A stretch of DNA of 64,000 nucleotides, taken from Purpureocillium takamizusanense. Taxonomy: Eukaryota > Ascomycota > Sordariomycetes > Hypocreales > Ophiocordycipitaceae. Position numbers and translations under genes: made by a program. The notes beneath the pieces were generated by a model that saw only the letters and a program-made list of their open reading frames with translations, searched no databases and was not told the DNA's origin. The stretch covers positions 1,736,001 through 1,800,000 of the forward strand of contig NC_063069.1 in assembly GCF_022605165.1 (NCBI RefSeq). Reading direction: 5' to 3'. Positions 34,601 to 47,629 of this stretch are shown here, piece by piece. Position 1 is the first letter of the stretch; each line of letters starts with the position of its first letter.

Positions 34601-37600
34601 ATGAAGGCGAGGACGCGACAAAGCTGCGTCCTTGCAGGACCTAAGTTAGTAGTTGCGCGAGGGGTGGCAGCACGCGCTCTGGCCCGTTAGGGTATTCGCC
34701 AGCTACGGCCGCGCAAGATGTGAGGGAGACGTAGTACCACTAATAGGTGATGAGCGGCAGCCAGCGCCGAGGGCAGTCGTGCCCATCCAATGGCGACCAA
34801 GGTGCCTTGTTGCCCATAACAAAGCCTTCTAAACCTTACTTACTTTGTTGTCGCACGTCGAAAAGTCATCCCAATTGGGCGCTTTCGCAATGCTGGCAGG
34901 CGGGCCAGGAGACAAGCGAGGTGGGCCAAGTCGGTTCAACGCTTCGAGGTCCCAAAGCCGCCATACGTAGCGTACCTTCGAGTAGTACTGTTCTATCCCG
35001 TGCCGGTCTGTTGGCTTTGATCTGGTCCGTCGAGGACGGATCAGCGCCAAGGATGAACGCAAGCCTGACTGACTGGCTGTTGGGTGCTCACATTCCGCTC
35101 GTCGGACGGACACGGGCCGCCAGCATGAGCGCCGCTCAAGGCACATGGCATGCTGGACGCTCACACGCAATCCGCCTAGTCCCGCCACCAGCTCCGCGCC
35201 TGTACCTACAACCCGAGCGATTTGAACAGGGGTTGTATCGGCCCATCTGGCATCATCAAAGAGGCACGATGCAGGGTCGCAGGTGGACGGCAACCCACAG
35301 CGCAGATCATTCGCTGCCCACACGAGGGCATCGAGGCTCGTGTGACTCGGCCCGCGCTTGCCTGTGAACTGACGGAGAGTAATTTCTCTAGCAACGTCGT
35401 CGATGATGCGTCGCATGCAGGCCGGCGCCAGTGTCTGAGCGCGTTTGGTAGCCGGGGACTGTTTGGCGTGTCTGCAGGTACAGATCTGACTGATCGCATT
35501 GCTCTTGGAGGAGGGAAGGAAGACATGTCTGAACCTGGCCGAGGCTTGTCGAGTCAAGTTGCTCACTTGGCGGTAACTTCCGGGCGCTTTACATGGCCGC
35601 TGCCTTGGTAATTGCTGCGACTCTGAAGATGGAGGAAGGGGGGATGATGGCAGGAGCGCCCCTCGTTTACCTGCCTCCGCCAGCGCTCGTGGTGGTCCAT
35701 AGCCAGGAAGGAGCGGTATGAGAGGCTACAAGCATTTTGCTGAGTCTCAACGGTAACGTGACTATCCGTACGGAGTACAGAGTACAAGCAACTGCTTGGT
35801 AGGCTAGGCACTGTAGCTGCTTCGCTCCTGCTCGACCAAAAGTGGTGCCTTCCTTGCCAACCTATGCAAGTCACCACACGCCACGTCCATCAAGGTTTGG
35901 ATGAGCTAGTCGACGCCCAGAGCTCAGAAGAAGCAACCGCGATCAACGACTACTAAGGTAGGTAGCCAGCGGCTGCCCTGCGTGCGCTTGCTGCCTGCAT
36001 GCATTGGTACAGTATTTCCGTAGCAGCTACGGAGTACCTAGGTAGGTAAGTCTAAGGTAATATAGGGGCTCCCTTGTTTTCCCCGCGGAAAGAAGCACCC
36101 CCTCGCTTGAATAGGCAGCAGGCGGCGCGGTGGCACTTCAAGCACCTGATGAGGTCGCACACGCACGTACTCCGCATATTGCTACGTGAACCCAGGATCG
36201 GACATCTGCTGCTGCCATCCGCTTGCCCGGACGAACCGGCCAAGTGCCCACGGGTCATCACCGTACCTTAGTACTACCTAACTTCGCAATAACGTTGGTA
36301 GGAAAGGTACCTGTCTGCGAACTCGCCAGGGGATCTGCCACAGCACATGGGCACACAGGCCTGTTAGGGTCCCGTCCACTGTCCGCCTCCTCGGGACGCT
36401 CCTCGCCCTCTCGACCTCCACAGTGACTCGACGCCCCAACCGGTCGGCCTCATTCGGAAAGCCATACGGCCAAATTTCACATTTGCAGTGAACGCTCACG
36501 ACGGTGCCGCAGACCTGTTCGCGCACCTTCTGACGCTTTTCACTGCGTTGCTGACGAGTGCACCCATCTCGCGCGTGTGTGAAATAGGGCATTTGCCGAC
36601 TACGCATTCCAGAGCTGTCCGCTGTACGGGTCCATGCATCAGCCTGGTCGTTCACTGGTGGCGCTGTGACATCGCAGCTGGCTGCATGATGTGAGTCTGC
36701 TTCGTGATGGTAAGGGGATACAAGCAAAGGGAGCGGCAGTAGCAGGACCTGATTGGCAGCATCGACTTGGTGGGCGAAACAGCAGCTTGCGCCGACAACT
36801 CGCTCGGCTCGAACCGAGGGTCGCCTCAATAGTTCCGTCAAACGACCTTCGTCGTGTATCACGGCGCAGAGCGATAGTCATTCGCGGCCACAACGTCACC
36901 GCTGCCTGCTGCAGCCAGATAGCATTCCGAACAGCACGTGCCTTCGAAACAAATGGGCTTCGGACCTTTGGCTTTCGGTTTGAGTGCCACAGTTGCCGCG
37001 AAGGAAGGAGAGGCATTACCACCTCCCATGGTCCCGAGTCATCGGGGCCGTTGACTTGACCCCGTCCTACCGTTGTGGTGCCACAGCGTCCCAGATCAGG
37101 CTCGCCTCCGCCGGCGGCCCGTGGCGCTGGGTGCGATGGGCCATGGACCATTGTTTGGCTTCCTGTGTTTCCCTTTGCGACGCCGCCCGCGCAACCGCGT
37201 CGCGTCCTGCTGCTGTCTCATCAACCAGCAAAAATCTACGGTCACGCCAAACGCACAGAGGCACCCGCTGCCTCACAGACCACCTGGAAATACACAAAAG
37301 TACTCAACGAGTTCAGCCCCGACACAGACCCCCAGGTACGACCGAGCTGTGTGCGGCACAGCGGAGCAGGTCTGACTCGTCTGACTCTAACTAGGCCACA
37401 TTGGGTTTAAGGGCGCGGCGCGGGAAGTCTGCCGTCCCGTCCGGTCCGCAATGACCGTGTGGTGCGCATGCGGCAACCACAATGATGAGAGAGAGTCACC
37501 TGGCTGGGGGGCATACCTGTGCCATCGGCTTGATTTGATCACAGCCGATTCTCTTTCGTCGCCAGAGGGAATTCAGGCGACTCTGGACACCGCATCATTT

Positions 37601-40600
37601 CCCTCTTGGTTTATCCTGCAGGCAAGATGGGCCAGCAACCAGCGCTTCGCTGCAAAACCGAAATCCGGTTGATGGAAGGCAGACGGTATAGGGTATGCTA
37701 CCAGGTAACAGTCCGAAGGAGAACGGACAGACATCTGACACAGGCGACGCAGCGCTAACCAAGTCCCGGCATCCAGCCTCTTCTGAGCCTGGTTTCGGCC
37801 GTCGGCTCCGTGTTGCATGCACTCGTCGTTTCGATGTCGATTCGGCCATCAACACAACGCCGTGGCATCGACGTGTTGGTGGGTTTTACCATTGCGTAAA
37901 CCTTTCGCTTGGCTACCAGTCGTGATTCGGCAGCAAATATTTCGTGCATACGAGCCCGCACATAACCGGCTGCTGATGGGAGGGCCGATGTGGCCGGTAC
38001 CACCAAATGCAGTACCACCAAACGCATAAATCAGGAAGTGACTGCGAGGCTATTGTCCGTTCTGTGGCTCTTCGCTTCCCCAGCTCTTCCCGCCGCGCAG
38101 CGCGTTTGCGTTGATGGGTTGCCATAGCCTCGCATCCGCGCAGCCAAGCCAAACCAGCAAGACGAGTTGATCTGCGCCAAGCTTGATTGGCAAGCAAGCC
38201 CTCCTGCGAGCTCCCCATCCCATCAGTTGAAGCCCAATGCAGGCCAGGGTGCCCTGGCCGACCTGCTGGGGCCAGCTCTCCGACGTGGCATAGTATAGTA
38301 CGCAGTACGCTGCCCAACATCATCGTCAGCAAGGCAATCTTAGACAGGCGCTAGGGCGAAGTGTCAGATTTTGCCGCGATCCAAGCCTTGTCTTCCCTTT
38401 GCGTACAGACTGGCCGACACACGTCACACAAAATCAGGCGTGGTGCCAACCACGGCGCCCCGATTCGGGACGCGTACTTGCCTTTTTGGGAGAAGACGGG
38501 CCATGAGCCCTCGAGGTCCTGGGCGCTCGCTCTCCAGCAGGTCGGCGATCCGTGGCTGTGGGAGGGGCGTGTCCCCAGTTCGGCGGTTTTGCCCTCAGAT
38601 CCTGTTACTCACCCGAACGAAGCATGCGCTCTCGCCGACAGGGTTTGTGCTCCCAGGCATCCAGGCCCGTCCGTGCCTTGGTCGTTCGCGTGTCCATTTT
38701 GGCGAGGAATGACCCGAGCAGGCAGGCCAGGAGCCGCGGCGGCCACGTGGGGATGCCCACCAGACTTGAGGCGCGTCCGTCCGTCCCGGCACATGTGTAA
38801 GGCTGCGACAAGACCTCGAGCGTTACTCGGCACCCAGGCGCGCACCAAGAGTCATGTCTCTGATAATGGAAGCCGCCTGAATCCCCAGTCGTTGTTCCAA
38901 CACTGCTCTGGTCTCCTCCCGAGGACCGGACCAGAGTGGTGTCCCATGGATCGGTCCTCTTCCGGGCTGAAAGGTGGGAGGGAGCTGTGCATGCAGGGCC
39001 ACAGATCTGGGAAGCGGGCCTGGCAGCCTCCCCCCCCCGGCCGTCGGATCTGCAGGTCATGGACGAGGGCGTCGGGTGGTTGACGGTGAGGCCAACAACC
39101 AACTAACTGCTGGTAATAACGCACTGGCAACCCGAGGCGAGACTGGACGGGATTTGGGAGACACAACCCGGCTTATCGGGACGTCTTGGAGATGGCTGAC
39201 TGGGGGCCGCATCACAGCCACCGCGCTCTGGAGCGCCACGGCTTGTACCCCATGGGTGGGTGTGTCGACACAGTATTGCGGGACAATCCGCGCTCTTCGT
39301 ACGGCATACAACATAGTTACGTAGTGGTACGAAGCGTCTTTGCACTGTCGCTCATCAGCCACGTTGGCCCGGATCCGAGCCGACAACACTCTGGCACCAG
39401 CAACCGACAGGGACCACCACCCTACCCTACCTGCTGCTCGGTGGATTGCAAGCTGGCCGTCCCTCGCCCGGCCGCACCCAGTTACTCCCCTACTAGCAAG
39501 TTCCAGAGTACCCGCAGTCGGGTCGGTGATGACACTCATCAGCAAGTTCTCTGTCAAAGGCGGACCGGACTCGTTATGTCGACGAACGCACGAGCCCCCA
39601 TTCGAGGCGTGGGAGAGAAATTGCGATCAATCTCGCCGACTGGCTGCCCGGGCACTTTCCCCTGCCCACCTGAAGATCTTCGAAGTTCTTCCGTTTTTTT
39701 CTTCACCTCCTCACGGGATTTGCTTCTTGCGATGGAGCCGCTCAGCCTCGCCGTGCCTACCTGTCACAGCGGCGACCCCCACCCCTGCAGCTCCCCGTCA
39801 GAATGCGTGGTGTTGGTATTCAGCTTCGTACTAGTAAGTTACTTCATGCATCGCCCGTTCCCGGCGGCCTGGACGTCACCGCATATCGAGCCAGGCGCCT
39901 TTGGGACAAGCTTATGATCCTATGCATCGTGCTCCATGCCCAATTCGGAACGGGCGACAACGCGCGCCGACAAAGTGGGAACGTTTACTACTGTGCGCAA
40001 TAATTGCAACAACATGATTACATTGTTCGGCGATGATATGCTTTCTTTCTAGTTGTTTCTTCTTTGATTCCACTGCACCGTGTTTTTTCCTTCTCTCTTG
40101 AACCGTCACCAGGCCAGGCTGATGGTGCTCCCTGCCCTCCCCGGGTTCCTTGTCTTCGCTGATTTGCATTCGTAGCGGGACGAGCGAATGGCTGTCTGTC
40201 AGTTGTCACCACCGCATGTCCTCAATGAGCTTCTGCAGGGAATGCCGTTGGTGTGCACCAACCAGAGATGACTTACTTGCCCGTGGCCTGGGCGCGCGCG
40301 GGAGGCGCGAAATGGGCTACCGAACTGTCGGTTGTGCGCATAGTACAGTCTACAGATACGCACGTACATACATACAGGCTCGTCATGGGTCAAGGCTTGC
40401 TTCCTCTTCAAGCTTTCTGATGAGTCGACACGTCTCCCCGGGACCTTGTAGTTTTTCGCGTAGAGTGGCTGGCGGCACGGGCACTCGACTGGGGTTCCAG
40501 CCGCCCCGCCGCAGAAGAGGCGCGCCGAGATTTCTCCCGAGGCGGCGTCTGTGCATACGGTCAGGGAATGGCATCGCGGCACGGGCTCCTCCTGGACTTG

Positions 40601-43542
40601 AAACGTCCTTGATCAGTCTTCCACGGGAGATGACGAGTGACGGTATGGCGGCGCGCCCTCCCTCGTGCCGTGGAATTACCTCGAGAAAAGACAAGTCGGT
40701 CCAATTCTGTTTCGTGCCGAGGTCGTCTGCCGCGTGTCTAGACGCGACTCACCCGAGTCTCCAGACCGCTTTCCTCCGAGGCCCCGTTGCATGGATGGCG
40801 AGGACGTGGATATTGCTCATGGGCTGATCGTTTCTTTGCACTCTCGAGAGCGAGTGAGGCCGAGCACAGAAAGCCTTCAACGCTGTCTCAGTTCGGACTT
40901 GGAGTTGGTTGATGGTTGAGGCGGGCCGCTTGGCGATCCATAGACTCAGATTGAAGCGAGTGAGACGTCTCAGACATGTTGGCGCTGACGCCATTGTCGT
41001 TGAGGATGCTGCGGAGGGTTGTAGGTCATTGTGCACCTGCTTGTCCGCCCGGTCTCTGCCCGTGTGCCTTTGCCCTCGCGGTCAGGGCTCAATCCCGACA
41101 ACCTGGATCGTAGGACCTCGCGCCATGTTCCATGTTGTTTTAGCTGCGACAAGGGAAAGCGGCAGACACCATTGAAAAGAGCTCTGATTCAGGTTTTTTT
41201 ACGATACCTTGCCATACGTGGCGATTGCTTCTTTCTCTGGAAGTCCGTTGGGAAACCAATCCCTGGCGACAAACTATGGGAACCGCTGCGTTGTGATACA
41301 TCAAGGACCATGCCCTGTGTCTTCGTCACGCTCCAATGTACAGGTTCTCGTAAGATCTTTACGGCCCCCGAGCAAGCATGTCGTTCCAACAGCAGCGCCT
41401 TGACGCGGGGAAGGCTCCCCCCGTGCTCTGGTACTGAGCGTCGGGCTCTGGTGGCATATCCACGCCATTGAACGGTGGCTACGCTGCTTCCACACCACAG
41501 TTACTTCGTACGCTATAACACGAATACTTTGTAGAAATAAGTGCGATACAGTGAAGTGACGACAACACGTTGAAGTAGGGAATTTTTTACGCCTGGGAAG
41601 CTCGTGGAAAATCAATATGGTTGCCATGAACGAGCCATTGGGGTGGCAAGCGTCTACAACATGTTGTCTTGGCCCGTGACTCTTTTAAGCGTTTCAACTG
41701 TTCAGACCTAACAGCACCTGCCTGTAGATGCTTTGAGCGCTAGGGAGCTTTGTCTCAGTGGGAACGGTTTTCTGGAAGATGTGGCACCGGGCTCTAATGT
41801 TGTGGTCAAGTTCATTGACATTACCCCTGACTGCATGCTAGGATACACGTCCAAGTGTTCATCCGTATGCCAGGCCAAGGCAGGGCTGCACATAAACGAG
41901 TGAGCCGTTGTGATTCTCGTGGTTCTGATGCTACGCCACGGGTCACACATTTATCAGCGGTCATTCTGCGCCAGACTGATACCACCCACGTGCCGCTTTC
42001 GAGTCTGACCAAAACTCCTTTTCCTTGGGGACAGATTCATGTAGAAAGTGTAACCGACGACTGCAGACTAAACTGCGGTTGATATTTCAGGCCTCTTGCA
42101 TACCACAGCCCCTGTCACATTGTTACCAGGTGGTGTTTGAGACTGGAGGACGGTGCTCGGCCTCTGTAGAAGGCGTGACTCTAATGAGCGCTGATCCATG
42201 ACGTCCCTTGTCATCGTTTCTCACAGAATGCATAGTCACAGAACGCGTAGCAAGAACGCAGCATGCGTTTGATTTTCACGAGGGACGTAAATTGACGCCC
42301 ACATGAGGTTCTCACACTACACTCTTGCACCGCGCGGACTGCAGGTTAAGCCACGATCAGGCCATGTGCGTATTTCCCGTCTCCTGACACCCGTGAGCCA
42401 GCCAACACGGGGATCGCAAGACATTTGCAGGCCTGGAACTAGTACGTAGCCCCTGGCTGTTTGGCAAACCCCACAAGACCCCAGATTTCACGTTTTGATA
42501 GCACGGGAAGGGAAACGTGACAGTGTGACTGGCCAACTACCAAACTAGTAGTTCGTTGTCCCAGACACAAAGTGGGCAATACACTTCCCTCCCCGTGGTG
42601 GTGCGGCCAAGAAAAAAAAAGTGACGAAGATCTGATTCACGCAGTCACTCGGCAATGACGACTGATGGCAATGATCGATGTCGTGTAACGTCTGATACTC
42701 AACTGCGAGTGCATTCCCGGAGACGGACATGTAGTGGCAATGGCTACTACTACTTGCGAAAGGGATGGGCGTCTGGCTAGCGGAAAAAGTCACAACTGTA
42801 CGGAGGGAAGAGCAACGGTAGCATTCCACGTACGGCTTGCAGAGCGCGTAAGTGACTATGCGTTCCCCCTCCTCCATGTCAGCCATAGTCTAGCGGCTGG
42901 GCCGTTGGTCCATCATAGTGCCTTCACTGCGTACGACAGGCAGCAGGAGAGAGTGTTACTAGACGAGGTCTCGATCCGGACCGGTGTGCCTGGACTTGGC
43001 CTTTTTTCCTTGCACGAGAAAGGCACGCTCACGGAGTTCACGTTATCCACACCCTCTTTTCCGTCAGTCTCGACAGAGGGCGGCGGTCACGGTGTTCATC
43101 ACCCGCATGACACCCTCCCCCCAAGGGGGGGTTGGCGGCGGCGGCGGCGGCGACCTCGCCTTGTGTGACCAAGCCCGACGAGACTCGGTAGCTCCCTCAA
43201 AACGTAATTGGGCGCTGAGAGCTTGTAATTTGTCATATGGGGACAAAACTGTGAAGAAAGTGGGGGATGCTGGCTGGCGATCCTCGTTGACATCGGCTCC
43301 TCCGCTCCGGCCTGCTGTCAAAGTCGCATGTTGAGTCGATCCCGGGACGCTCAAGGGGGGCCCAGATCTCTTGCCTTATCGCCGACGAGACGTCTTGAAA
43401 GGAAGATGCCGAGCCGTCAACTTGCCCTGGGCGTGTGTGTCCGACGCATGCATAGCTGAGAATGGAGCTGGCATAATACGCGCCGCTGCCGACGGGTGTC
43501 TGGCGTGCGGGCCGGGGGCCGGGGCATACTCTTTGCAGAAGC

Positions 43543-43570
43543 AGCCAGCCAGCCAGCCAGCCAGCCAGCC
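43543..43570. repeat. CCAG tetranucleotide repeat
   Basis: About seven tandem copies of CCAG, followed by a C/T-rich tract. Confidence 0.9.
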
Positions 43571-44062
43571 CCCCCCTCTCCCTCCGCTCCCCTCCGCTCC
43601 CCCATCCGGTGAGGCGTTGAGTAGGAGTACGTAGTAGTGTAGTAGTACGTAGTAGTATTCTTGAAAAGCAACGATGGGAAGCATGGGGGACAGTCAACCC
43701 CCTTCCCAGCATGGGGGCTTTCAAGATTGGTGGGATGGATGGGTGTGCTGGAGGAGCGCCAGGCATCTTGGCTGGACGCCTCCCTCGCCCGTTCTGGTCG
43801 AGGCATGCCCTCAACCGGTGGCTGATCCCCATGCTCGCTCCCCCTCCCCAACCGCTCCTGCGGGCATTCAGTCCTAGTAGAATGTCCCGCCTTGTGAGTA
43901 GAACATGAGGTGGAGCTTTTGGTGAGACAAGGCCCCCAAACGGGCTGTCAACTGGGCGCTCATCCAGTTGCGTTGGGCACAAGAATGCAGTGTCTGAGAC
44001 ATTTGTCGGCCGTATCGAGAAGGAGGGACGGCAGTTTGCGTGGTTTTCCCGCCTCCGTTCGG

Positions 44063-44066
<4 letters not shown>

Positions 44067-44093
<27 letters not shown>
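44067..44093. repeat. TC dinucleotide repeat
   Basis: Uninterrupted CT/TC repeat of about 13 units, then an interrupted tail. Confidence 0.9.
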
Positions 44094-44101
<8 letters not shown>

Positions 44102-45568
44102 GGTCCATCACTTGCCACTGACAGAATGTCCGCCGCTCGGACGGGCCACGGACTGGTCCCCGGCGGCTCGGCTCGTGGTAGTATTCCTGCTAAACTCGAG
44201 GGATAGCTTAGACATGGACCGCATCCAGATGGACGCATGGCGTGATGCGTTTTACAATCGCTGATCCTACTACTGCTACAGGAGGCTCGTCGTCTTGGCT
44301 CGGCTGTTTCTCTTCGTCCGCGGCATGTGCCGGCTATTGACTCCCCGGGGGAGGGTGGCCGATGGGGCCGCGTAAAGGGCTCCCGGGTTGTGTCCCCTTC
44401 CGTGGGTGGCCTTGGGCCGCGTAGCTCTGCGTGGCTGTGACGAAGCCCGCGTTTGATGTTGGACTGCACATTGTGCGAGCGGGGGGGAGACGCAGCAAGG
44501 AAAGCCCGCGCGTTCATTTTGAAGCTTGCAACGCTATGAAGCAAAAGCCTCTTCCGAATCGCATCGTGAAACCTCGGGGGTCGCTGTCGGCACAGGGGGT
44601 TGCATCAAGTTGGCATTTTTCTTTTTTCTTCGTCTCGTTTGAGGAACACAATCTCGAAACTGTGGTTCATGTAGGGACCAGACGGCGCTGCGAGACCAGC
44701 GCGACAAACTATGTGATGGAACTCTCCCGGGTACCCGGGACTGGCCATATTCCCGGCGTTCTGGGTTCACCAGTCTTGCGAACGCGATTGAGGACTGTTG
44801 CTGCGGGTTGTATAACGGGCGTGTCTGTGTAAGTGCTTACGTATATGCATGCGAGCAAGGCCGATCTCGCCCGCACGTCGTGTAACGACAACCGGACGAT
44901 CGGAGCCGAGATGAGCCTTTTCTCCCGGGATAGTCTTGACTTCATGCCATGCCTTGCGACAGGGATCAATATCTTTGAGATTAACCGAAGGTGAGGCATT
45001 TGGTATAGAACAAATTGACACAACATAGTTTCTCGTTGTAGAACTGCAATATACCCTACAGTATTGGATCACTATTTCGATTCGAAATCAATGATATCCT
45101 GTTCTACCTGTGTCCAGTGATGTCGTTGATGCACCTCGAAATATCCCAATTGAAACCCGTCTTAGCCGAGTGTCGTGAAAACATCAATTCTGCAAGTCCA
45201 CGGCCACTAAAGAGCAGATTGCTTCGTGTCCTGAGCTGAGACTCGACCTTCCGAGATTGTAGAACGAGTTTCGAGTCCCAGGGATATCCTCATAAACTGC
45301 AAAAAAGTAGAGCGATTTGAGTAGCAACATATGAGAAGTATTGCGATTGAACAGGGTTAGCGCTGTCGTGAACAACTTCCCCGCGCGGCCATAGTAAACT
45401 TCACCAGTAGGAGCGGAGGCATTCACGCTTGTGACGTCTTGAGCCAACGACACCCAGTTCAGTTTTGAACCAAACCTCTACTTGTACCTTCACCTCCAGA
45501 CTGTGAAGCACCGTTGCCATCTGCTGTCGACTGAACGGTCAACTCTCGAACTACACGCAAGACTCAGC

Positions 45569-46552
45569 ATGTCCTCGGACGACGTCGTGATTGAATGGCT
45601 TCTAGCCTCTGACCCAGCGATCCGCTGGCAAGTCCTGCGAGACATTCTTGATAGTCCCGAAGCGGTCTACTCGAGAGAGCGCCATAAGATCGAGAACGAG
45701 GGATGGGGCGCTCAGCTTCGTTCGGTGCAAGATCCCGACGGGCAATGGGCTGGCGGGGGGTTCGCGCCGGCGGACATGACGGCAAAAGAGTGGAAGGAGG
45801 TCGGGCAGCCTTGGACGGCGACGTACAGCGTGCTGCAGCAACTGCGTGAATTTGGCCTCGACCCGTCGTCGGACTGGGCCAAGCGCACCGTCGAACTGGT
45901 AGGCGCGAACTCGCGCTGGGACGAGGGTGGCCAGCCGTTCTGGGAGGGGGAGACGGAAGAGTGCATCAACGGCCAGACCGTCGGAAACGGAAGCTACTTT
46001 GGCGTGGACATGTCGAGGCTGGTGCAGCGCCGCCTGCTGGGGGAGCGGATGGAGGATGGCGGCTGGAACTGCGAAAGAGCAAACGGCTCCGTGCGGTCCT
46101 CGTTCGCCACGACCATTAACGTTCTCGAGGGCTTGCTCGAGCACGAGAAGGCGGGACGCGGGACCCCTGAGTCTGTCGCGGCGCGCAAGTCGGGCGAGGA
46201 GTATCTCCTGAGGCGACAGTTATTTCGACGGCTGAGCACGGGAGAGCCGGCCGACGTGGAGTTTTTGCGCTTCCTGCACCCGAATCGTTGGAGGTACGAC
46301 GTCTTGCGGGCGCTGGACTACTTCCGAGCCGTCGGGCAATATACCGGTGAGAAACCTGATCCGAGGCTGAAGGAGGCCGTCGAACATGTGAGGTCGAAGA
46401 GGTGTGAGGATGGGAAATGGGCCTTGGACTGGGACCTGCCAGGCCGAACGTGGTTCAAGGTGAATGACGGCCCGGGGAAACCGTCGCCGTGGGTGACGCT
46501 TCGGGCCATGCGTTGCCTCAAGTGGTGGGATAAGCATGTGCAAGGAGCATAG
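45569..46552 (+). CDS. terpenoid-cyclase-fold (prenyltransferase/squalene-oxidase repeat) protein, bacterial type
   Basis: Intronless, 327 aa. Start at 45569 because the family-like opening VIEWLLASDPAIRWQVLRDIL follows directly. The protein carries several helical repeats with QW-like Gly/Trp motifs: DPDGQWAGGG (about 55-64), GGQPFWEGETEECINGQTVG, EDGGWNCERANGSVRSSFAT, and EDGKWALDWDLPGRTWF near the end, as in the (alpha/alpha)6 barrel of squalene cyclases. It lacks the DxDD acid motif of true class II cyclases and is half their length, so it is probably not a cyclase; reaction unknown. Proteins of this layout are common in Actinobacteria. It faces another bacterial-type gene at 46748-47629, separated by 195 bp. 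Transfer is inferred, not tested. Confidence 0.75.
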   Translation: MSSDDVVIEWLLASDPAIRWQVLRDILDSPEAVYSRERHKIENEGWGAQLRSVQDPDGQWAGGGFAPADMTAKEWKEVGQPWTATYSVLQQLREFGLDPSSDWAKRTVELVGANSRWDEGGQPFWEGETEECINGQTVGNGSYFGVDMSRLVQRRLLGERMEDGGWNCERANGSVRSSFATTINVLEGLLEHEKAGRGTPESVAARKSGEEYLLRRQLFRRLSTGEPADVEFLRFLHPNRWRYDVLRALDYFRAVGQYTGEKPDPRLKEAVEHVRSKRCEDGKWALDWDLPGRTWFKVNDGPGKPSPWVTLRAMRCLKWWDKHVQGA

Positions 46553-46747
46553 GGAGAGAGTATGGAGCTGTCCTTGAGAGTGAGCCGAATGGCAACAAGA
46601 GACTGAGCATTGAGAGATACGCCGGGCACCGCCACGTGTGCGCAAAGTTGCCATAGCTTACAATGTCGCCTTTTGAAACGTACAGTATTGCTTCTCTGCT
46701 TCACTCACAAGGGCCTCCAGGCAGGCAGCCAGTGCTTCTCGGTGGCA

Positions 46748-47629
46748 TCATATGTCGGCCATGACGTCGCGCAGCACGCAGACTGCCCCTGGATAGTCTG
46801 ATTTGGCGATGTGGCTCCGGATCCAGTCCATGTCGGAGTCGATTGCAAACGTGATGCAGCGCCAGTGAAGCGCTCGAGCGAGGAGTTGAAGATGAAGCTC
46901 GTCCAGACCGTATAGCTCCACGAGACGCCGGCCCTGGGCATGCCAGGCCAAGCCATCGGCCACCACGATGGCCTTCGCGTACGCTGCAGGGTGCCAATAG
47001 CATACCACATCGATGATGCCGGGCGGAGCACCCCCCTCGTCGTCGAAGAGTACGTTTCCCGTGAGGTCCCCGTGGATGAGCTGCGAAGGCAGGTCGGACG
47101 GGAGCGGCTTCATCATCTGCCGCAGTTCCCGCAGCGGCGCATCGAAGTAGGCCAACAACTCCTTATTCACCCCAGGCACGTCGTCGAGTGTTCGCTCGCC
47201 CCAGGTTACGAGATCGGCGAACTCATAGCGGTCACGGCGCGTACCGATGAAGGACGGCTTTTCGGGAACGAGGGCCGCGACGTCAAGGTGGAAGGATTGG
47301 CTGATCTGGAGAATCTCGGAGAAGCGACCGTCTGGCCCGTCGCGCCCCGGGAGGAACGCGGAAGCCGTCCAGCCCTCGTACACGAATTGAGTTGCGTCGT
47401 TGGCGAGCGGCTTGGGTCTGGCGACGCGGTATCTGGTGCCCGTAGGCTGAGACTCTGAGAGCCTCGTCAGAAGTTGGCCGAGCCACTGCGACTCAGCGTC
47501 GTGGTCGCACGGCTTGAAGACGACGTTGTCTGCCGTAAAGCACAGGTTTCTGCCTCCGCTCAATGGCGCCACGGGTCCCGAGACGCCAAATGCTTGCAGG
47601 ACTTGGGATGAAGGCTCAGCACCGGACAT
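46748..47629 (-). CDS. APH-fold kinase-like protein, TIGR02569 type
   Basis: Intronless, 293 aa. Start at 47629 preferred over an in-frame ATG at 47680: it has A at -3 and sits just before the conserved opening VLQAFGVSG. Aminoglycoside-phosphotransferase fold: catalytic loop HGDLTGNVLF, metal-binding Asp in GIIDVVCYW, then PAAYAKAIVVADGLAWH. These and the N-terminal GGRNLCFTADNVVFKP match, as I remember it, the actinobacterial TIGR02569 family of unknown function. Substrate unknown; resistance to aminoglycosides should not be assumed. Its convergent neighbour is also of bacterial type, suggesting the pair may have arrived together. Confidence 0.75.
   Translation of the reverse strand: MSGAEPSSQVLQAFGVSGPVAPLSGGRNLCFTADNVVFKPCDHDAESQWLGQLLTRLSESQPTGTRYRVARPKPLANDATQFVYEGWTASAFLPGRDGPDGRFSEILQISQSFHLDVAALVPEKPSFIGTRRDRYEFADLVTWGERTLDDVPGVNKELLAYFDAPLRELRQMMKPLPSDLPSQLIHGDLTGNVLFDDEGGAPPGIIDVVCYWHPAAYAKAIVVADGLAWHAQGRRLVELYGLDELHLQLLARALHWRCITFAIDSDMDWIRSHIAKSDYPGAVCVLRDVMADI

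Larger units (their letters stand above)
28867..45568. other. 16.7-kb stretch without a supportable protein gene
   Basis: All open frames on both strands here lack domains, conserved-looking motifs and continuity across plausible introns. Composition is not AT-rich, so it does not look like RIP-mutated repeats, and no transposase, integrase or reverse transcriptase motif is seen. The part next to medA (to about 31.5 kb) is pyrimidine-rich on the minus strand, consistent with a long medA leader. Microsatellites: GTAT at 31459-31474, CAC at 31598-31620, CCAG at 43543-43570, TC at 44067-44093. The motif TACGGAGTAC occurs at 35769 and 36028 with near copies around 36165. Non-coding RNAs could be present but cannot be called from sequence alone. 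Confidence 0.45.

Noticed and set aside
45184..45453. 89-codon minus-strand frame divergent from the cyclase-fold gene
   Set aside because: Composition is protein-like and the position is suggestive, but there is no signal peptide, domain or paralogue to support it; left uncalled.
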